Below are positions 32,108 through 43,749 of a DNA stretch of 64,000 bases, one piece after another (position 1 is the first letter of the stretch; each line of letters starts with the position of its first letter). The DNA is taken from positions 62,001 through 126,000 of the forward strand of contig CALSFV010000312.1 in assembly GCA_943737045.1 (NCBI GenBank). The letters are read 5' to 3'. The translations under genes and the position numbers were made by a program. Source of the stretch: Parapristionchus giblindavisi (lineage: Eukaryota > Nematoda > Chromadorea > Rhabditida > Diplogasteridae). Under the pieces are notes generated by a model. The model was not told where the DNA came from, did no database searches, and worked only from the letters and a program-made list of their open reading frames with translations.

Positions 32108-34084
32108 ATGACGTCTGTCCAGTGGTCGGTGATTACCGTATGTCTGATTATCGCGGTGGGAGTCCGATCGAGACAAATCCCTCCATCTGTATTGGCACTG
32201 TATCAATTGGATGATATGGCGATATGTGAGCTGGGATGGCCGTATTCCAGCACGTACAAGTGAGTTTTGCGCAACTGTTTCTATTTATAAGCTCATTCTA
32301 CATGAATAATGCAATACTCCTTCCTTTTTTTGTAAAAAAAAACATTGCTATTAGAAACTTGACATATGTATAAAACAAAACTGTTTATTTATTTATTTAT
32401 TCATCATAAGGCAAACTTGTATTTTCTACAATAATCAAAAAAATGAATGAAGTATACTTACTAGGGATAAAATAAACGCCATTGTTGTTAACAATCTATT
32501 CGCTTTGTGACATCTATTCGCTCAGAACATTATACGACGGAGGCATCGTTTAAAGACACACCCCAACCTAATTTGAAACTCTACGCTCTGGTCACACTTT
32601 CTCGCTTTCTTCATCTGATAGAGTATTGTCAAAGCGTAGAGTTAAATTAGCTTGGGATGCGCCTTTAAGATGAGTTAAATATTGATTGATCATTCAGACA
32701 CTACGGCTGTGTCTGCTCAGGAATCATGAATATGCCGGTTGACCAGATTGATCAGTCAGTTTAAACTATTATTCATTTATTATTAGCTATTCTTATCACA
32801 GTGTAGTTTATCATTGTATTTTATCAGTATGCGTGGTCAATTTCATTACACGCGACTGTCATGCGTCAAATGAATCAATCGATAACGATCAATATTATAC
32901 ACTATATATTCGATATTATACTTCAAACATGAATTTAACACAAACTTCAAAGTTCATTTAGAGTATGTGGTAATGATTCGAAAGAATATTTTAATTCGAT
33001 TAATGTATTATGCATTTTTCAAAATAGACAAAATAAATAAATATTTGCAGATGTTGTGAACGTCACAATGAATGTTATGATGCAGCTAGTTTCATCTGTG
33101 GTAATGTCCTCTCTCCATATTATGCATTCTACTCGTATAAATGCGAATCAGGACAAACGACCTGCAAAGGTCAGTTTTTATTCTTCTTCGTAACCTTCAA
33201 TTTATTCTTTACGACCTAGAAACTAGCCATAACATTTTTTCGGGATGTCGATAATTTATTCTTTGATGGAAATTGCAAAATTGGTTATACAGACAAAACG
33301 AAAAAAGTGAAAAATTGTGAAAAAAAAGTTTACAAACAAGTTCCGATTTTTAGCATTTTTTTACTTTATTGATGATGTATATTCTATTTTTAGTGTAGCA
33401 TAAAGTGAAAAAATAACTACGAGCGCTGCGGAGCAAAACTGGTATACCGTAGAATCTTTCTGTGAATGTGATGCCACCGTGATTAATTCGCCCAATGTAT
33501 GTGTCTATGATTACATGACTCCCTGTGGCAAATTTACGCAGTTTTGGATCATATCATGAATCACAATGCAAAACTTCTATATCGGCATACCGTATACGGG
33601 TTTTACAAAACAGCGTTCCCTGCGAATTATATAATTATTTTCTGCACAGGTCTCTTAGTCAAGCTCACTGATGCTCAATTACCCCACCATCTCATTTCAA
33701 AAAAAAAATATATTGCGAAACAAATTATTGTGAACTTTTGTCAAATTTTGCCACAATTTGTCCCAAATGCTTTATTTTTTTGTTGTTTTAACGATACTTA
33801 TCATACAACTTCAAGTGATGAAAGAAAAAAATCTTGCATGATTGTTAAATTCATTATTTCAGATAAAGTCGGTTCTTGTCAACGAACTATCTGTAATTGT
33901 GACAAAGATCTGATAGATTGTCTAAAGGTGAGCAGATGGTCAAAGATCAAAGTTAATTATTTCTCAACAGAGATCAAAGATCAAATTTCAGAAGTTCCCA
34001 GAGCCACATGAAGACAACCTGCCAAAGTGCAAAATCAATCACGCCCACATCTTCCAAGTAAATCGCACCAATATTCCTGTATAA
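32108..34084 (+). CDS. Secreted phospholipase A2-like protein with Asn at the Asp49 position
   Basis: Five exons in continuous frame, 161 residues: 32108-32259, 32698-32754, 33051-33169, 33863-33927, 33992-34084. Residues 1-21 are a signal peptide. The calcium-loop region YGCVCSG, the active-site block CCERHNECYD with the catalytic His, and CNCDKDLIDCL with the second catalytic Asp identify the secreted PLA2 fold. In active enzymes the His is followed by Asp, the calcium ligand; here it is Asn, and the usual GGxG of the loop is also missing. It may be a non-catalytic lectin- or receptor-binding relative. Intron 1 contains a palindromic MITE and intron 4 contains AAAGATC repeats. Confidence 0.85.
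32551..32668. mobile_element. Palindromic MITE family A, copy 7
   Basis: In intron 1 of the phospholipase A2-like gene, ~30 bp upstream of the exon 2 acceptor. Ends TTTAAAGACACACCCC and GGGATGCGCCTTTAA. Confidence 0.85.
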
Positions 34085-35035
34085 TACCCTTCGAGCTGTT
34101 TCAGTAAAGTTTTTATAATGTTACCATGTGTCATATTGTTGTAATTGTTGTACGAAGTATATGCACAAATATAATACAATATTATTATTATTGCTTTTTG
34201 ATCTTGAATGACAACACAAGAATAGTTTTTTTTCTTAAATCATACATTCATCAATCATAATTTAAAGAAGAAATAGTGCATTTTTATAAATCATTCTGAT
34301 GTACTCAATTTTAATTTTTGGAACACTGCCATGATCTACACATACACTGAAATAAGACTTTCAATCAAAAGATATGACAACATTATTCTTCGATTGATAG
34401 ATTTACTAACAATAAATGTCGAATGGAATTGGAAGTCACACTTTTGTCTCATTCGAATATTCACTGTTTGAATGAAGATTATATCTTTATCGATTAAAGA
34501 AGGGGACCCACGAGTTTTCTTCGCGACTAAACTGGCCAGGCAGATCAATAGATCACATCTCCCTGTATTCAAAAACAATTTTCTCTAAAATTTTAGGTGC
34601 ACAGGAATGTCGTAATCCGAGCATAAAGTTCATTGATCCCCCAGGGAAAGGCGCGAGTTTTTGAATTTGAAGGATGAATACATGGGAAAATGCAAATGGG
34701 AATCGAACCCGCGTGGTGCGGTTACAAGCGCTAACTATAATCCATTGAGCTACACGCTCTACGCACCCATTCGCTCATATCTAATAGAGAACATAATTCC
34801 ACTTCCTATGTCCCACGTTCTTCTTGCCAATAGTGCACTCCAAATCTCGTGTGTCCCCTTCTTTAAGAAAAGATTTTAAACGAGCAAAATTAGGTTAAAA
34901 TGAAAAATTAATTTAATTAACCTCAAAATTCAAAGCACTTGTTGGAATTCCATTTATTTTCACTTCACTTCATTTCTCCATTCATTTTTCACTTATTCTT
35001 TTCTCTCATTCGGTTGCAATCCCTCTTCTCACAGA
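34085..35035. other. Intergenic
   Basis: 3' flank of the phospholipase-like gene and 5' flank of the next gene. Apart from the tRNA-like segment it is AT-rich with nothing recognised. Confidence 0.4.
34690..34762 (-). pseudogene. tRNA-like sequence (anticodon loop CTTGTAA)
   Basis: Minus strand: GTGTAGCTCAATGGATTATA as a D arm, a loop CTTGTAA that would give anticodon UGU (Thr), and a good T arm GCGGGTTCGATTCCCAT. The anticodon stem and acceptor stem do not pair convincingly. Decayed tRNA or tRNA-derived SINE head. Confidence 0.45.
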
Positions 35036-36072
35036 ATGGAAACGTCTTCTGAACCTACTTTGTACGTTCCTCGGTAGATCACTCAATCATTCAATAATCA
35101 ATATTCCAAGGTCTCGTTTCACCATAGCGATCTTATCGTATACACTCATCTTTGTCGCCTCATTCTTCCTAGAGGTATACGGTATCTCGTGATTACTGTA
35201 TCTCAATTAATCGATTATCGATTAGGTTGCATCGGCTTATGGACTTCAGTGGCTTGCTGGTACTGTAGCGACCGCACTCGCCTTGTTTACTCATGAGGTG
35301 AAAAATCAAAGATCAATTTCAAAAGATCAAAGATCAAAGATCAAGTTGCAGTGGTTAGTTCTTCACTCACGTCAACTTACTCGTCAACGTCGTGCTTTCT
35401 TTGATGAAGTCAATGTATTAGCCACATATCAACCACGCGCAAGGACTCATGGACATCTCTTTGTGGTAAGAGCAAAGATCAAAGATCACATTTTCAGTGA
35501 TTATTGATCTTTGATCTTTACAGCCAGAACCTCCGACACCTGGACCAGATGGCACGAGTGCCCAATCAGGCCAAAGTTGTGATGACGCCGCCGATCCAGC
35601 CAAGAGAGCCTTCAATAATAGTCGCGATTCCGTAAAATCAAAGATCAAAGTACAAAACACAAAGATCAATTTCAGCACTACGCCAACATGTACCAGGAGG
35701 CACTTCGTCTGAATAAGGAGATGGAGATGCAGTCAAAGGTAAGTGTGGTGTGGTGTTGTGCATTCTGTCATTTGCCATTCGTAGCCTCTGATATGTTACC
35801 TCTTCAGCTTGGCAAGGATCCATGCTCAATAGATCTTTCTAACATCACCTCTCTCACGGCAGTCGATTTTGACTCCAATGGTCGTCCCAAGGTAGAGATC
35901 AAAGATTAAAGTACCAAGATCAAAGATCAACTTATTGTAGTCTGCAATGGATACTGTAGCCGATTCTTCTGATAAGGGGGCGGAGTCAAAGGGCACTGAG
36001 CCCACTTCAACTACTGCTTCGACTGCAAAGAGTGTCAAGACTCCCAATCCTGATGACGTCACGTCTCTCTGA
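35036..36072 (+). CDS. Two-pass membrane protein with polar cytosolic tail, unknown
   Basis: Eight exons, 224 residues: 35036-35073, 35111-35174, 35226-35297, 35352-35465, 35524-35631, 35676-35738, 35808-35891, 35941-36072. The start follows TCTTCTCACAG|A, a likely trans-splice acceptor. Residues ~14-58 form a hydrophobic hairpin (FTIAILSYTLIFVASFFLE, YGLQWLAGTVATALALF). The rest is polar: HSRQLTRQRRAFFDEV, PPTPGPDGTSAQSG, a short helix YQEALRLNKEMEMQSK and a Ser/Thr-rich end. Exon 4 could start 6 nt earlier, adding Leu-Gln. Four of the seven introns carry AAAGATC units. No family recognised. Confidence 0.75.
35283..35345. repeat. AAAGATC array in intron
   Basis: Almost the whole of intron 3 of the two-pass membrane gene is made of this unit. 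Further groups are at 35468-35490, 35505-35520 (inverted), 35637-35672 and 35896-35932 in the following introns. Confidence 0.85.
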
Positions 36073-36446
36073 TTTATCGATTTATCGATTAAATAGTGTC
36101 CAATAAAGTGATTGTGACGCATCTGTCTTTATGCTTGATTTTGCATGTTTTTCAATTGTCTAGAAAATTTACTTTTTTAACAATGCAAAGTACATCTTTA
36201 ATTATTTTAATATGAAAACAAATTAATATAAGAAAATAATTTTTAAAAAAGTAATCGACAAAACTGAAAGAATACCTTTGATGTCTGAATAGACTGATAT
36301 GCTTCTTCACTCGAATATAATCGATAAGGAATCCATTTCAATGTGTGCCTTTCTCTCATGACTCATCTCCATAGTAAAGAACTATACAAAAGAGTGTCAA
36401 TAAGCCTTGACGACTAACTCATCTTTGATTGTCATCTACGCACAAT

Positions 36447-37268
36447 ATGAAACTACTTATTTTTACGTTCCTTGGTTAGTTTGTAGTTTATTATTTATTC
36501 TTTGTCACTATTCAAAAAATGCATGATTGATCTGTTTTTTTTCAAACCGGTTTCTTTGTGTGGTGAAGAGGCAAAATCAGTCATTGTTCAAAGATCAAAG
36601 ATCAAAGATCACATTGCAGCTCTCGTCCCAATTGTTTCCTCCATAACCTGCGACACATGTCAAGGCGGAGTGTGTATGGACATTACTCGATTAGCTCCGG
36701 AGCATTGTCCAATCGGCATTTATGAGTGCTATCGATTAACCAATAATGGAAAACGTACGATTTCTACTTGTTTAACAAGCTTATAAATTATTTAATACCA
36801 AAAAAGCAACTGAATTTATTCGCATAATAATCGATATTTTGCAGTGTATGAAGCCGGCTGCGCTCACAATACGTTTTGTCGTGATAACAAAGATGGAGGA
36901 ATATGCAGTACTTGTGATTCTGATAGGTACATACGTCTTCTACTCATTTCGTTAAACTGACGCCATGTCAATTCCCATGTGAACGAAATCATTTTCATCT
37001 CTCAAAACATTTCAAAAATATTGAGTGTTTCTTTTATGGCTCTGCCACTTTGCTCAATTAATTTCATTGTATTGATCTGTTCCAAAGATCATTACGAAAA
37101 TGAAAAGAACATCTGAAATATCAGAATGATCATTATTTGAGATGCAATGGTCTTCATCTTCCAACTCGATTCATTGGAGGAGGAGGTGATGCATGGAATG
37201 GAGTTCATTCATTCTACACTATCATATCTCTATTGATATCTCCAATCATTGCTCTCATCATTTTATAG
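36447..37268 (+). CDS. Ly6/three-finger protein, likely GPI-anchored
   Basis: Four exons, 123 residues: 36447-36474, 36620-36754, 36845-36926, 37142-37268. Signal peptide MKLLIFTFLALVPIVSS, then a Cys-rich domain starting TCDTCQGGVC and ending CSTCDSDRCNG, where the final Cys-Asn is the hallmark of Ly6/uPAR domains. The last ~25 residues (FYTIISLLISPIIALIIL) are hydrophobic to the stop after a small-residue stretch GGGGDAWNG, as for GPI attachment. Extracellular, membrane-bound; partner unknown. Intron 1 holds AAAGATC repeats directly before the exon 2 acceptor. The exon 4 acceptor (TTTGAG) is weak but is the one that keeps frame. Confidence 0.8.
36589..36612. repeat. AAAGATC repeats next to acceptor
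   Basis: Three tandem units ending 7 bp before the ATTGCAG acceptor of exon 2 in the Ly6 gene. Confidence 0.8.
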
Positions 37269-37692
37269 ATCTCATTAGTGAATTGTTTATTTGAACCTAT
37301 GATGAATGATAAATTAAATTAATGTTCAGAATTATATTGTTCATCGTCAGACAAAGAAATGAATAATAGTTGATAGTATAAATGAGAATATTTATTGCAA
37401 TATGCATTTCTTAATCATGAACTTATTCACTTTTTACCTTTTTAATCATGCAATCACCTTAATAATCTTGACAAAAATTTGTTTGAAATCAATAAACCGA
37501 CCATACTATTCGTTAAATCTTGTATGGAAAGTGTTATTATATTAAAGACGGCGTATATTTTCTCTAACTAACTATGGAAAATAACAAAAGTTATTCTACA
37601 TACCGCTTACTTTATGCTACTTCAGCATATTGATCACTCGTATCATGAACGAATCATGCTTGATAGCGCAAACAAAGGCGCACTTTTTTTTA

Positions 37693-37778
37693 AATTGAAA
37701 ATGTGGCAATAGGATTCGAACCCAAGACAATGCGCTTGCAAGTTAGTAGTCCGCTGTTTTAATACTACGCTGATTGTA
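37693..37778 (-). pseudogene. tRNA-like sequence (degenerate)
   Basis: Minus strand has a good T loop GGGTTCGAATCC and a possible anticodon loop CTACTAA flanked by GCGGA/CTTGC, with a long variable region. Acceptor ends do not pair. Likely tRNA pseudogene or SINE. Confidence 0.4.
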
Positions 37779-37871
37779 AGAAATTTATGAGTGACCCCTC
37801 TCTTCTTGCAAATATCTTACATAAGCGAGATCTAAGATATTTGTATGAAAATTCTCGGGTGTCCACCCTTG

Positions 37872-37978
37872 AAGGCACACCACGAGCTAATTTGACTCTC
37901 CGCACTGACAATGCTCTCTCACTTTCTTTGTCTACGAGAGAGCGTTGCCAGAGTGGATAGGTAACTTTTCTCGGGGAG
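37872..37978. mobile_element. Palindromic MITE family A, copy 8
   Basis: Intergenic copy, AAGGCACACCACGAGCTAA to TTCTCGGGGAG, with the CTACGAGAGAGCGTTGCCAG core. Confidence 0.85.
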
Positions 37979-38359
37979 TGAAGCCATCGCTGAAATCGAT
38001 CGAATAGATAAAATGTGCCTGATGAGTGATAAGAATCTTCTAAACTTGAACCGGATGAGGCCGATTGAGTCATCTATCCAATGACCCATGACCGCCCCTT
38101 TATTTGTATAGATCACCCCTCATTCAGAGATGATCATCCAATCAATCAATCAACACAAAAAGATCAGATTATACTATGACTGCACCCAATATAAAGTCGA
38201 CCATGTCCCTCCCTTTCCTTTGTGTACTATTCATAGAGACGTCTATCGGACTGATAAGCAGCCGTGATTTTCTTCCCTTTGGAAACACTCCATCATACGC
38301 TCTCATTTTCTTTGTATCTTAATATTTCAAAAAATATTTATATTTAAATATTTTCAGAC

Positions 38360-40205
38360 ATGATCGCTCGAGTTCTTTTCGTTGCTCTGGCTTTGGCAAC
38401 TTCCAGTACGTCTTACTTTTGGAATTGCAATTCCAAATTTCAAAATTAAATTTTTCATAATTTTTTCAAGAATTCAGAGGATCTGTAAAGAGACTAATTT
38501 TTTTTTCAGTCCAAGCCAACGCCCTCAAAAAGTGCTACGCATGTTCATCACTGGTATATTTAATCTTCATAATATTTATCAACGATTTCAACTTCTTCAA
38601 ATTTATGCACTGTTTTCAAGCAATCAATCAAATATTCTTTTTTTTTCTTGGAAAATAATTGAATTGTCGATCCTTTTAGGCAGATTGTGAGGCTACAGGT
38701 GCTGGTCGCGTCCAACAATGCGCCCCATCCACACAGTGCTACACTGTTAAATTCAACGGACAAGGTACTGTATTCACTGAGTACTGTAGGCAGTTCACGA
38801 TCAATCAATATTACAGTACTCATGAAGGGCTGTACAGCCGATTGTGGCAGTTTCATGGAACGGGAGAGTCGCCTTCACATTTGTCACACGTGTCACGGTG
38901 ATTTGTGCAATTCAGGTACGGTAGATCACTCAATTTATCGATCGATATTCCAAAAATATCTTAATCGGTTCGACCAATTTTGCATAAAAATATCGTTTTC
39001 AGATTCTGCCCACGGAGTCAACAGAGGATACGAACAAAGTATGTACAGCAATCTCAATATCAATTCATGATTGGGAGAATCGATCGGAAAATGACTTTTT
39101 TCAATCGATATTTGTTATTTTGACTGCCATTTCCGATTAATTCTTCCAATGATATAAGCATTCACTTTATCACCTATCGTCCCTTTATTGCCTTATCACC
39201 TGCTTTCACTCATTCACACAATCACTGGCGCCTACGCTCGTCACCGCTATCACGAAACCAATCAATTAATCGATAATCAATACCGTAACCCCACTGTAGA
39301 CGAAGATGATCTACCGTACTTCGTGCGCGGCGGTCGCACTGAACGCTCGTATCGCAGCAGTAAGCACTACTAACTACCGTAGTCCAAACTATTGATTGAT
39401 AGTTACCGTAATACTCTAGATAATCACAACAGTGGAATCGGTGGAGGCGCAAGCATCAGTGTAGGCGGAGCTTCTGGAGGAATTGGAGGAGGAGCTAGTG
39501 TGAACAATGGATATGGGTCAGGCATCGGTGGTGGAGCCAGCGTAAATCACGGATCAGGAATCGGTTCGGGAGCCGGAGTAAATACCGGTTATGGATCAGG
39601 CATTGGCGATGGAGCGAGTGTAAACAACGGATACGGCTCTGGAATCGGTTCGGGAGCAGGAGTGAACAACAATGGAGGACATCGTGGACATCATAAGAGT
39701 GAGATAGAAACTCAACCAAAGATCAAAGATCATTTGTGATTTTCAGGAAATATCGGGCACGGTGTTCAACCGCATAGCAGCAGTAATGGAGGTAAGACTT
39801 GTTTGAAGACGTTTTGATAGTTGATCTTTGATCTTTTCTAAGGTATCGGAGGTGGAGCTCAGCCCGAATGGGTAGCTCACGGAGGCAATGGAAATGCAGG
39901 TGGTAAGTGCATCGTCGACGACTACTTTTACTAATTTCACACCACACTAATTACAGGCTACGATCCCTATGGAAACAGCAATTCAGGTTGAGAATCTAGT
40001 ATAATGCACCACAACCTATTGCACGCTGCTTCGCACTTTCACGATCAATCAATAATATACAGTACCATGACTGTATCATTACCGTATACTTTAAGCCTAC
40101 CCCAATGGAGGAATCGGCCAAGGAGCCCGACCAATGTCTGCATCTGTTCACTCATCTGTGCTCACTCTTCTTGCCCCTGCCGTAGCCATGGTTCTACGCA
40201 GATAG
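38360..40205 (+). CDS. Ly6-domain protein with glycine-rich repeat tail
   Basis: Eleven exons, 297 residues: 38360-38405, 38510-38553, 38680-38764, 38817-38915, 39003-39038, 39300-39359, 39420-39698, 39747-39791, 39843-39902, 39957-39986, 40096-40205; every junction after the second is phase 1. The start lies 2 nt after TTTTCAG, a trans-splice-like site. Signal peptide residues 1-20, then a Ly6/three-finger domain (KKCYACSSL, QQCAPSTQCYTV, KGCTADCGSF, CHTCHGDLCNS). A charged linker leads into ~100 residues of GSGIGGGASVNNGY-type repeats, then more Gly-rich segments and a C-terminal hydrophobic tail (SVLTLLAPAVAMVL) fit for a GPI anchor. Probably an extracellular-matrix or cuticle-associated surface protein. 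Confidence 0.8.
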
Positions 40206-40385
40206 AATGTTGACAAAATCAGTCAATAAACTAATCAATCAATAATTCTACCGCAATCTCGACAATGTTCTCAGTTATTTGTATACATGTAATAAAGTTC
40301 GTGTAGGTGTACGGTATTTGTGTCGACTGCTTTAATCGATAAATCAATTCGACAACACGTCTTTAATTGGTATTGAACGTGTTGT

Positions 40386-41097
40386 TTATTTCTTCTTATC
40401 GGGTCCAAATGCATTCTGGTCAATGGCAGCCAAGGTCTGGTAGTTTGGATCGTGAGTATCTGAAAATTATCATCGTAAATATGAATGATTAATTTATAAT
40501 AGATACGTGTCGCCCGAACAAATTCAATTATGAACTAGGCTAAATTTCATGAATGAAAATGACCACGAGTGAGACAAGTGAAAGAACACAATTGAGCTTA
40601 ATTTGAATAATTGAATTTTTCTCCGTGCAAGTGCATTGTCCCTATTGATATCTTATATCTATCTTACCAACGATCTTGTTCTCTCCAGGCTTGATGGCTC
40701 CTGCGGCAGGTGCTGCTCCTCCTCCACCATCTTTCTTCTTGTCTTCACCAAATGCATTTTGATCGACAGCGTTCAAGGTCTGGTAGTTGGGATCATGGGT
40801 GTCTAGAATGTGTCGATATCAAATGATTGAAAGTATTGTACAACAACAACTCACCAACAATCTTGTTCTCTCCAGGTTTAATCTCCATTGGAGCTGGTTT
40901 CTTGCCCGGACTCTCTGCAGGAGGTTTTCCACTAGGCTTCTTGGGTCCATCGTCGTTCTCAAATATACTATGTCCAAACCCGTCTGGAGTATACCGCTCA
41001 CCTTCTTGCCACCACAGCCCAAGATCAGAGCGCAGACGGGTGCAACTGCTGCGGCTGCCATAACAATCATCGTCGAATCATCAAAGATCATCTTCAC
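40386..41097 (-). CDS. Small single-pass protein with two tandem NYQTL modules (paralog 1)
   Basis: Four exons, 135 residues: 41002-41097, 40855-40957, 40668-40802, 40386-40459. The N-terminus MKMIFDDSTMIVMAAAAVAP begins a hydrophobic anchor ending CALILGCGGKK. Then come a Lys/Pro-rich linker and two copies of a module reading KPGENKIVDTHDPNYQTL followed by AVDQNAFG or AIDQNAFG and a Lys tail. Each module is split by an intron at the same place (IV|D), showing exon duplication. Function unknown; nematode-specific in my reading. A near neighbour at 42.3-42.9 kb is its tandem duplicate. Confidence 0.8.
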
Positions 41098-41099
41098 TC

Positions 41100-41650
41100 C
41101 TGAATGGATTAATTGGATACTGTAGCTCGGGATACAGCAACCAGATCTTAGAACTTACAAAATAGGTGGTATAAAAGGAGAGAAGAGACCAGTCAACGAC
41201 GTTGATTCAAGTGGGAATAAATGGCAATTGTCCGATCTTTGCACAATTCTGATTTTCTCATTCACTGATAACAATGAACACTATCTGTCTCTTAAAATAT
41301 GATAATGAAATTTGATAATTCCATCTTTCAAAAATGTTATTTCATTTCAGGGAACATTTCGTACTTTTTTCGGTATATTTTTTACTGTTAGATCAAACCC
41401 TTGCGGCATGAAAAAAATCAACGTACAAGGTACCGAAAAAACCACCATAAACAGCCCAGGCAAATCGTTTTCGATCTATTGTAATCCAATTCGAGAAATT
41501 TTTTGACTAATCCGTGGCCAAATAAGATTATTAAATCTGCTAATAAGATTATAAATTCTTCAAATTAGATTTTAAACGCTGAAAATCGTCGAATTAGATT
41601 ATACATTTTTCTAATTAGATTCTAAATCTTCCTAATTTTAAATTGGCCAT
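41100..41650. promoter_or_regulatory. Conserved upstream block of paralog 1, with TAATTAGA array
   Basis: 41150-41230 contains GGTATAAAAGGAGAGAAGAG...CAACGACGTTGATT, closely matched upstream of paralog 2 (43225-43300). 41515-41640 repeats an AATTAGAT-type unit every ~25 bp. Conservation between paralogs may reflect either shared control or simply the duplication. Confidence 0.45.
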
Positions 41651-42276
41651 GCCATGAGGTCACATACAACTGTAATGTTCAAAAACCAAAAACGGAAAAA
41701 AACAAAATATATATATACATATAAATTAATGGCCGGGATACAAATTCATGGGAAAGGTCGCCAATGAAACCCTCTTTCTTCTTATTCTTCATAATGTGTA
41801 TGCAATGATGGCGGTGCCTGATGTATCAAAAGTACTGCATCAATCATTAAAACAATCAATCAATAATTTTGCCATCATCTCACGAAATGATATCATGATA
41901 ACTGCAGTTTTGAGCGTATAAAAATCTCTCGTTTTCTTTTCCATTTCCTTATTTTGACATTGTTCAGAAACAACGAAAACTCTCACGAATATCAAATCAT
42001 TGCGGTAAAGATCAGACGGATTAGTATGTATATTAAAGAATTGATACTTTGGAGGAGAGCCGGCGAAATATTTAGTTTCGAGTCTTACTTTTTTACACCC
42101 ATTCTCTTGGTATTTACAACAGATTTGTAATTTTCCTATACAAGTACATTTTATACGGACAATATTTGTATTCGTGTAATACATTTCGTGTCGGTATACG
42201 GTATTTATGTTTGTGCATTGATCGATAAATCAATCGGACAACACGTCTTTAATTGTTATTGTATTATGACGGTTGC

Positions 42277-42917
42277 TCATTTCTTCTTATTCTTATCTGG
42301 GACAAATGTTCCTCCAGCCTTCTTCTTATCTGCTCCAAATGCATCACCCTTTTGATCTACGGCGGCCAAGGTCTGGTAGTTCGGATCGAATGTATCTACA
42401 AATCAATCAATACTTTACAGACTGCAAAAGATTGATTGATCTTACCAACAATCTTGTTTTCTCCACGCTTGATCGTAGCAGGTTTGGACGTTGCTCCACC
42501 GCCCGTTGTTTTCTTATCCGCTCCGAATGCGTCATCTGGACCAACAGCTGCGAGTGTCTGGTAGTTGGGATCATACGTATCTAGAATGGATCAATATCAA
42601 ATAATCGAAAGTATTGTACAACAACTCACCAGCAATCTTTTTCTCTCCAGGTTTAATCGATATTGGACCAGTCGTTTTCGTTCTCGAACCACTCATTTTC
42701 GTTTTCGAACCAGTCGGCTTCTTGGTCGAACCATCAACAGTTTTCTCAGTTCTCTCAGATTTATTGGAACCTTTGTCTTTCTGAAACATAATATGATCGA
42801 ACACTTCTGGAGTATGCTACTCACCTTCTTTTTACATCCCATGAGCAGAGCGCAGATGGGTGCAACAGTTGCGGTAGCCATGACAATCATGGTCGAATCA
42901 TCAAAGATCATCTTCAC
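42277..42917 (-). CDS. Small single-pass protein with two tandem NYQTL modules (paralog 2)
   Basis: Four exons, 165 residues: 42825-42917, 42630-42780, 42446-42580, 42277-42395, with intron positions and phases identical to paralog 1. N-terminus MKMIFDDSTMIVMATATVAP is almost the same; the linker is longer and Ser/Thr/Lys-rich with GSTKKPTGSKTKMSGSRTKT. The two modules read KPGEKKIADTYDPNYQTL and KRGENKIVDTFDPNYQTL. Lies head-to-tail ~1.2 kb upstream of paralog 1 on the same strand. Confidence 0.8.
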
Positions 42918-42954
42918 TCCTGAATGGAGTGTTCATAGTCAGGCAGCGAGTTCA

Positions 42955-43310
42955 ATGTAATTAGAAACTGCGAATATAAATAGGAAATTTTTGAATCTAA
43001 TTAGAACTACGAATCTGATTACGAGATTTTTGAGTTTAATTGGAAGCGTTTGAATCTAATTAGCTATTTTTTAAATCTAATTAGCTAATTTTTGTTCTAA
43101 TTAGCTTATTTTCGATACTAATTCGATCACGTCGAGAGCTAATCGCGCTAGAATTACATTCAACTCGAGTTGCCTGAGTGGATACTGTAGTTGAGGATAC
43201 AGTAGCCCAACCTTAGAACTTACGAACTAAATGCTATAAAAAGGAGAAAAGAGGCCGCTCAATGACGTCGATTTAGGTAGGAATAAATGAAATTTATCCG
43301 ATTTTTACAT
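42955..43310. promoter_or_regulatory. Conserved upstream block of paralog 2, with TAATTAG array
   Basis: 42960-43130 has about seven TCTAATTAG-type sites at 20-30-bp spacing; 43225-43300 has GCTATAAAAAGGAGAAAAGAG and AATGACGTCGATT matching the paralog 1 flank. Confidence 0.45.
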
Positions 43311-43749
43311 AATTTCAATCTCATTCCCTAACTCTCTCACATCTCTTAAAAATATTTTAATTCAATATAATAATTCCATCTCTCAAAAATATTATATCAT
43401 TTCGCGAGTATTTCATATTTTTCCGGCTTATTTTCAACTTTTAAATTAGATAGCATATCTGTATAATGTTTAACAATCAATCAATAATGTTTAAGAGATC
43501 AATATTTATCATAGTAAAAAAACAAGTGAAATACAATACAAAAGGAAATAAAGCACACAAGTGAAGAGGACCAATTCTACTCCAATCGATCATGAATAGC
43601 ACAACAAATATGCAACTAAAACGCTCAAGTATAGTTAGTATAAAAGATCAATAGTTAAGGCATAAGGGCCGGCCGGTTACGGTAGTCACAGACTCGTATA
43701 TACATTAATGGTGAGGATACAGATTGTTGGGAAACGTCGCCAACCCACA

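Larger units (their letters stand above)
37269..38359. other. Intergenic with MITE and tRNA-like element
   Basis: Between the two Ly6-type genes. Apart from the two repeats listed here, no coding sequence was recognised. Confidence 0.5.
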
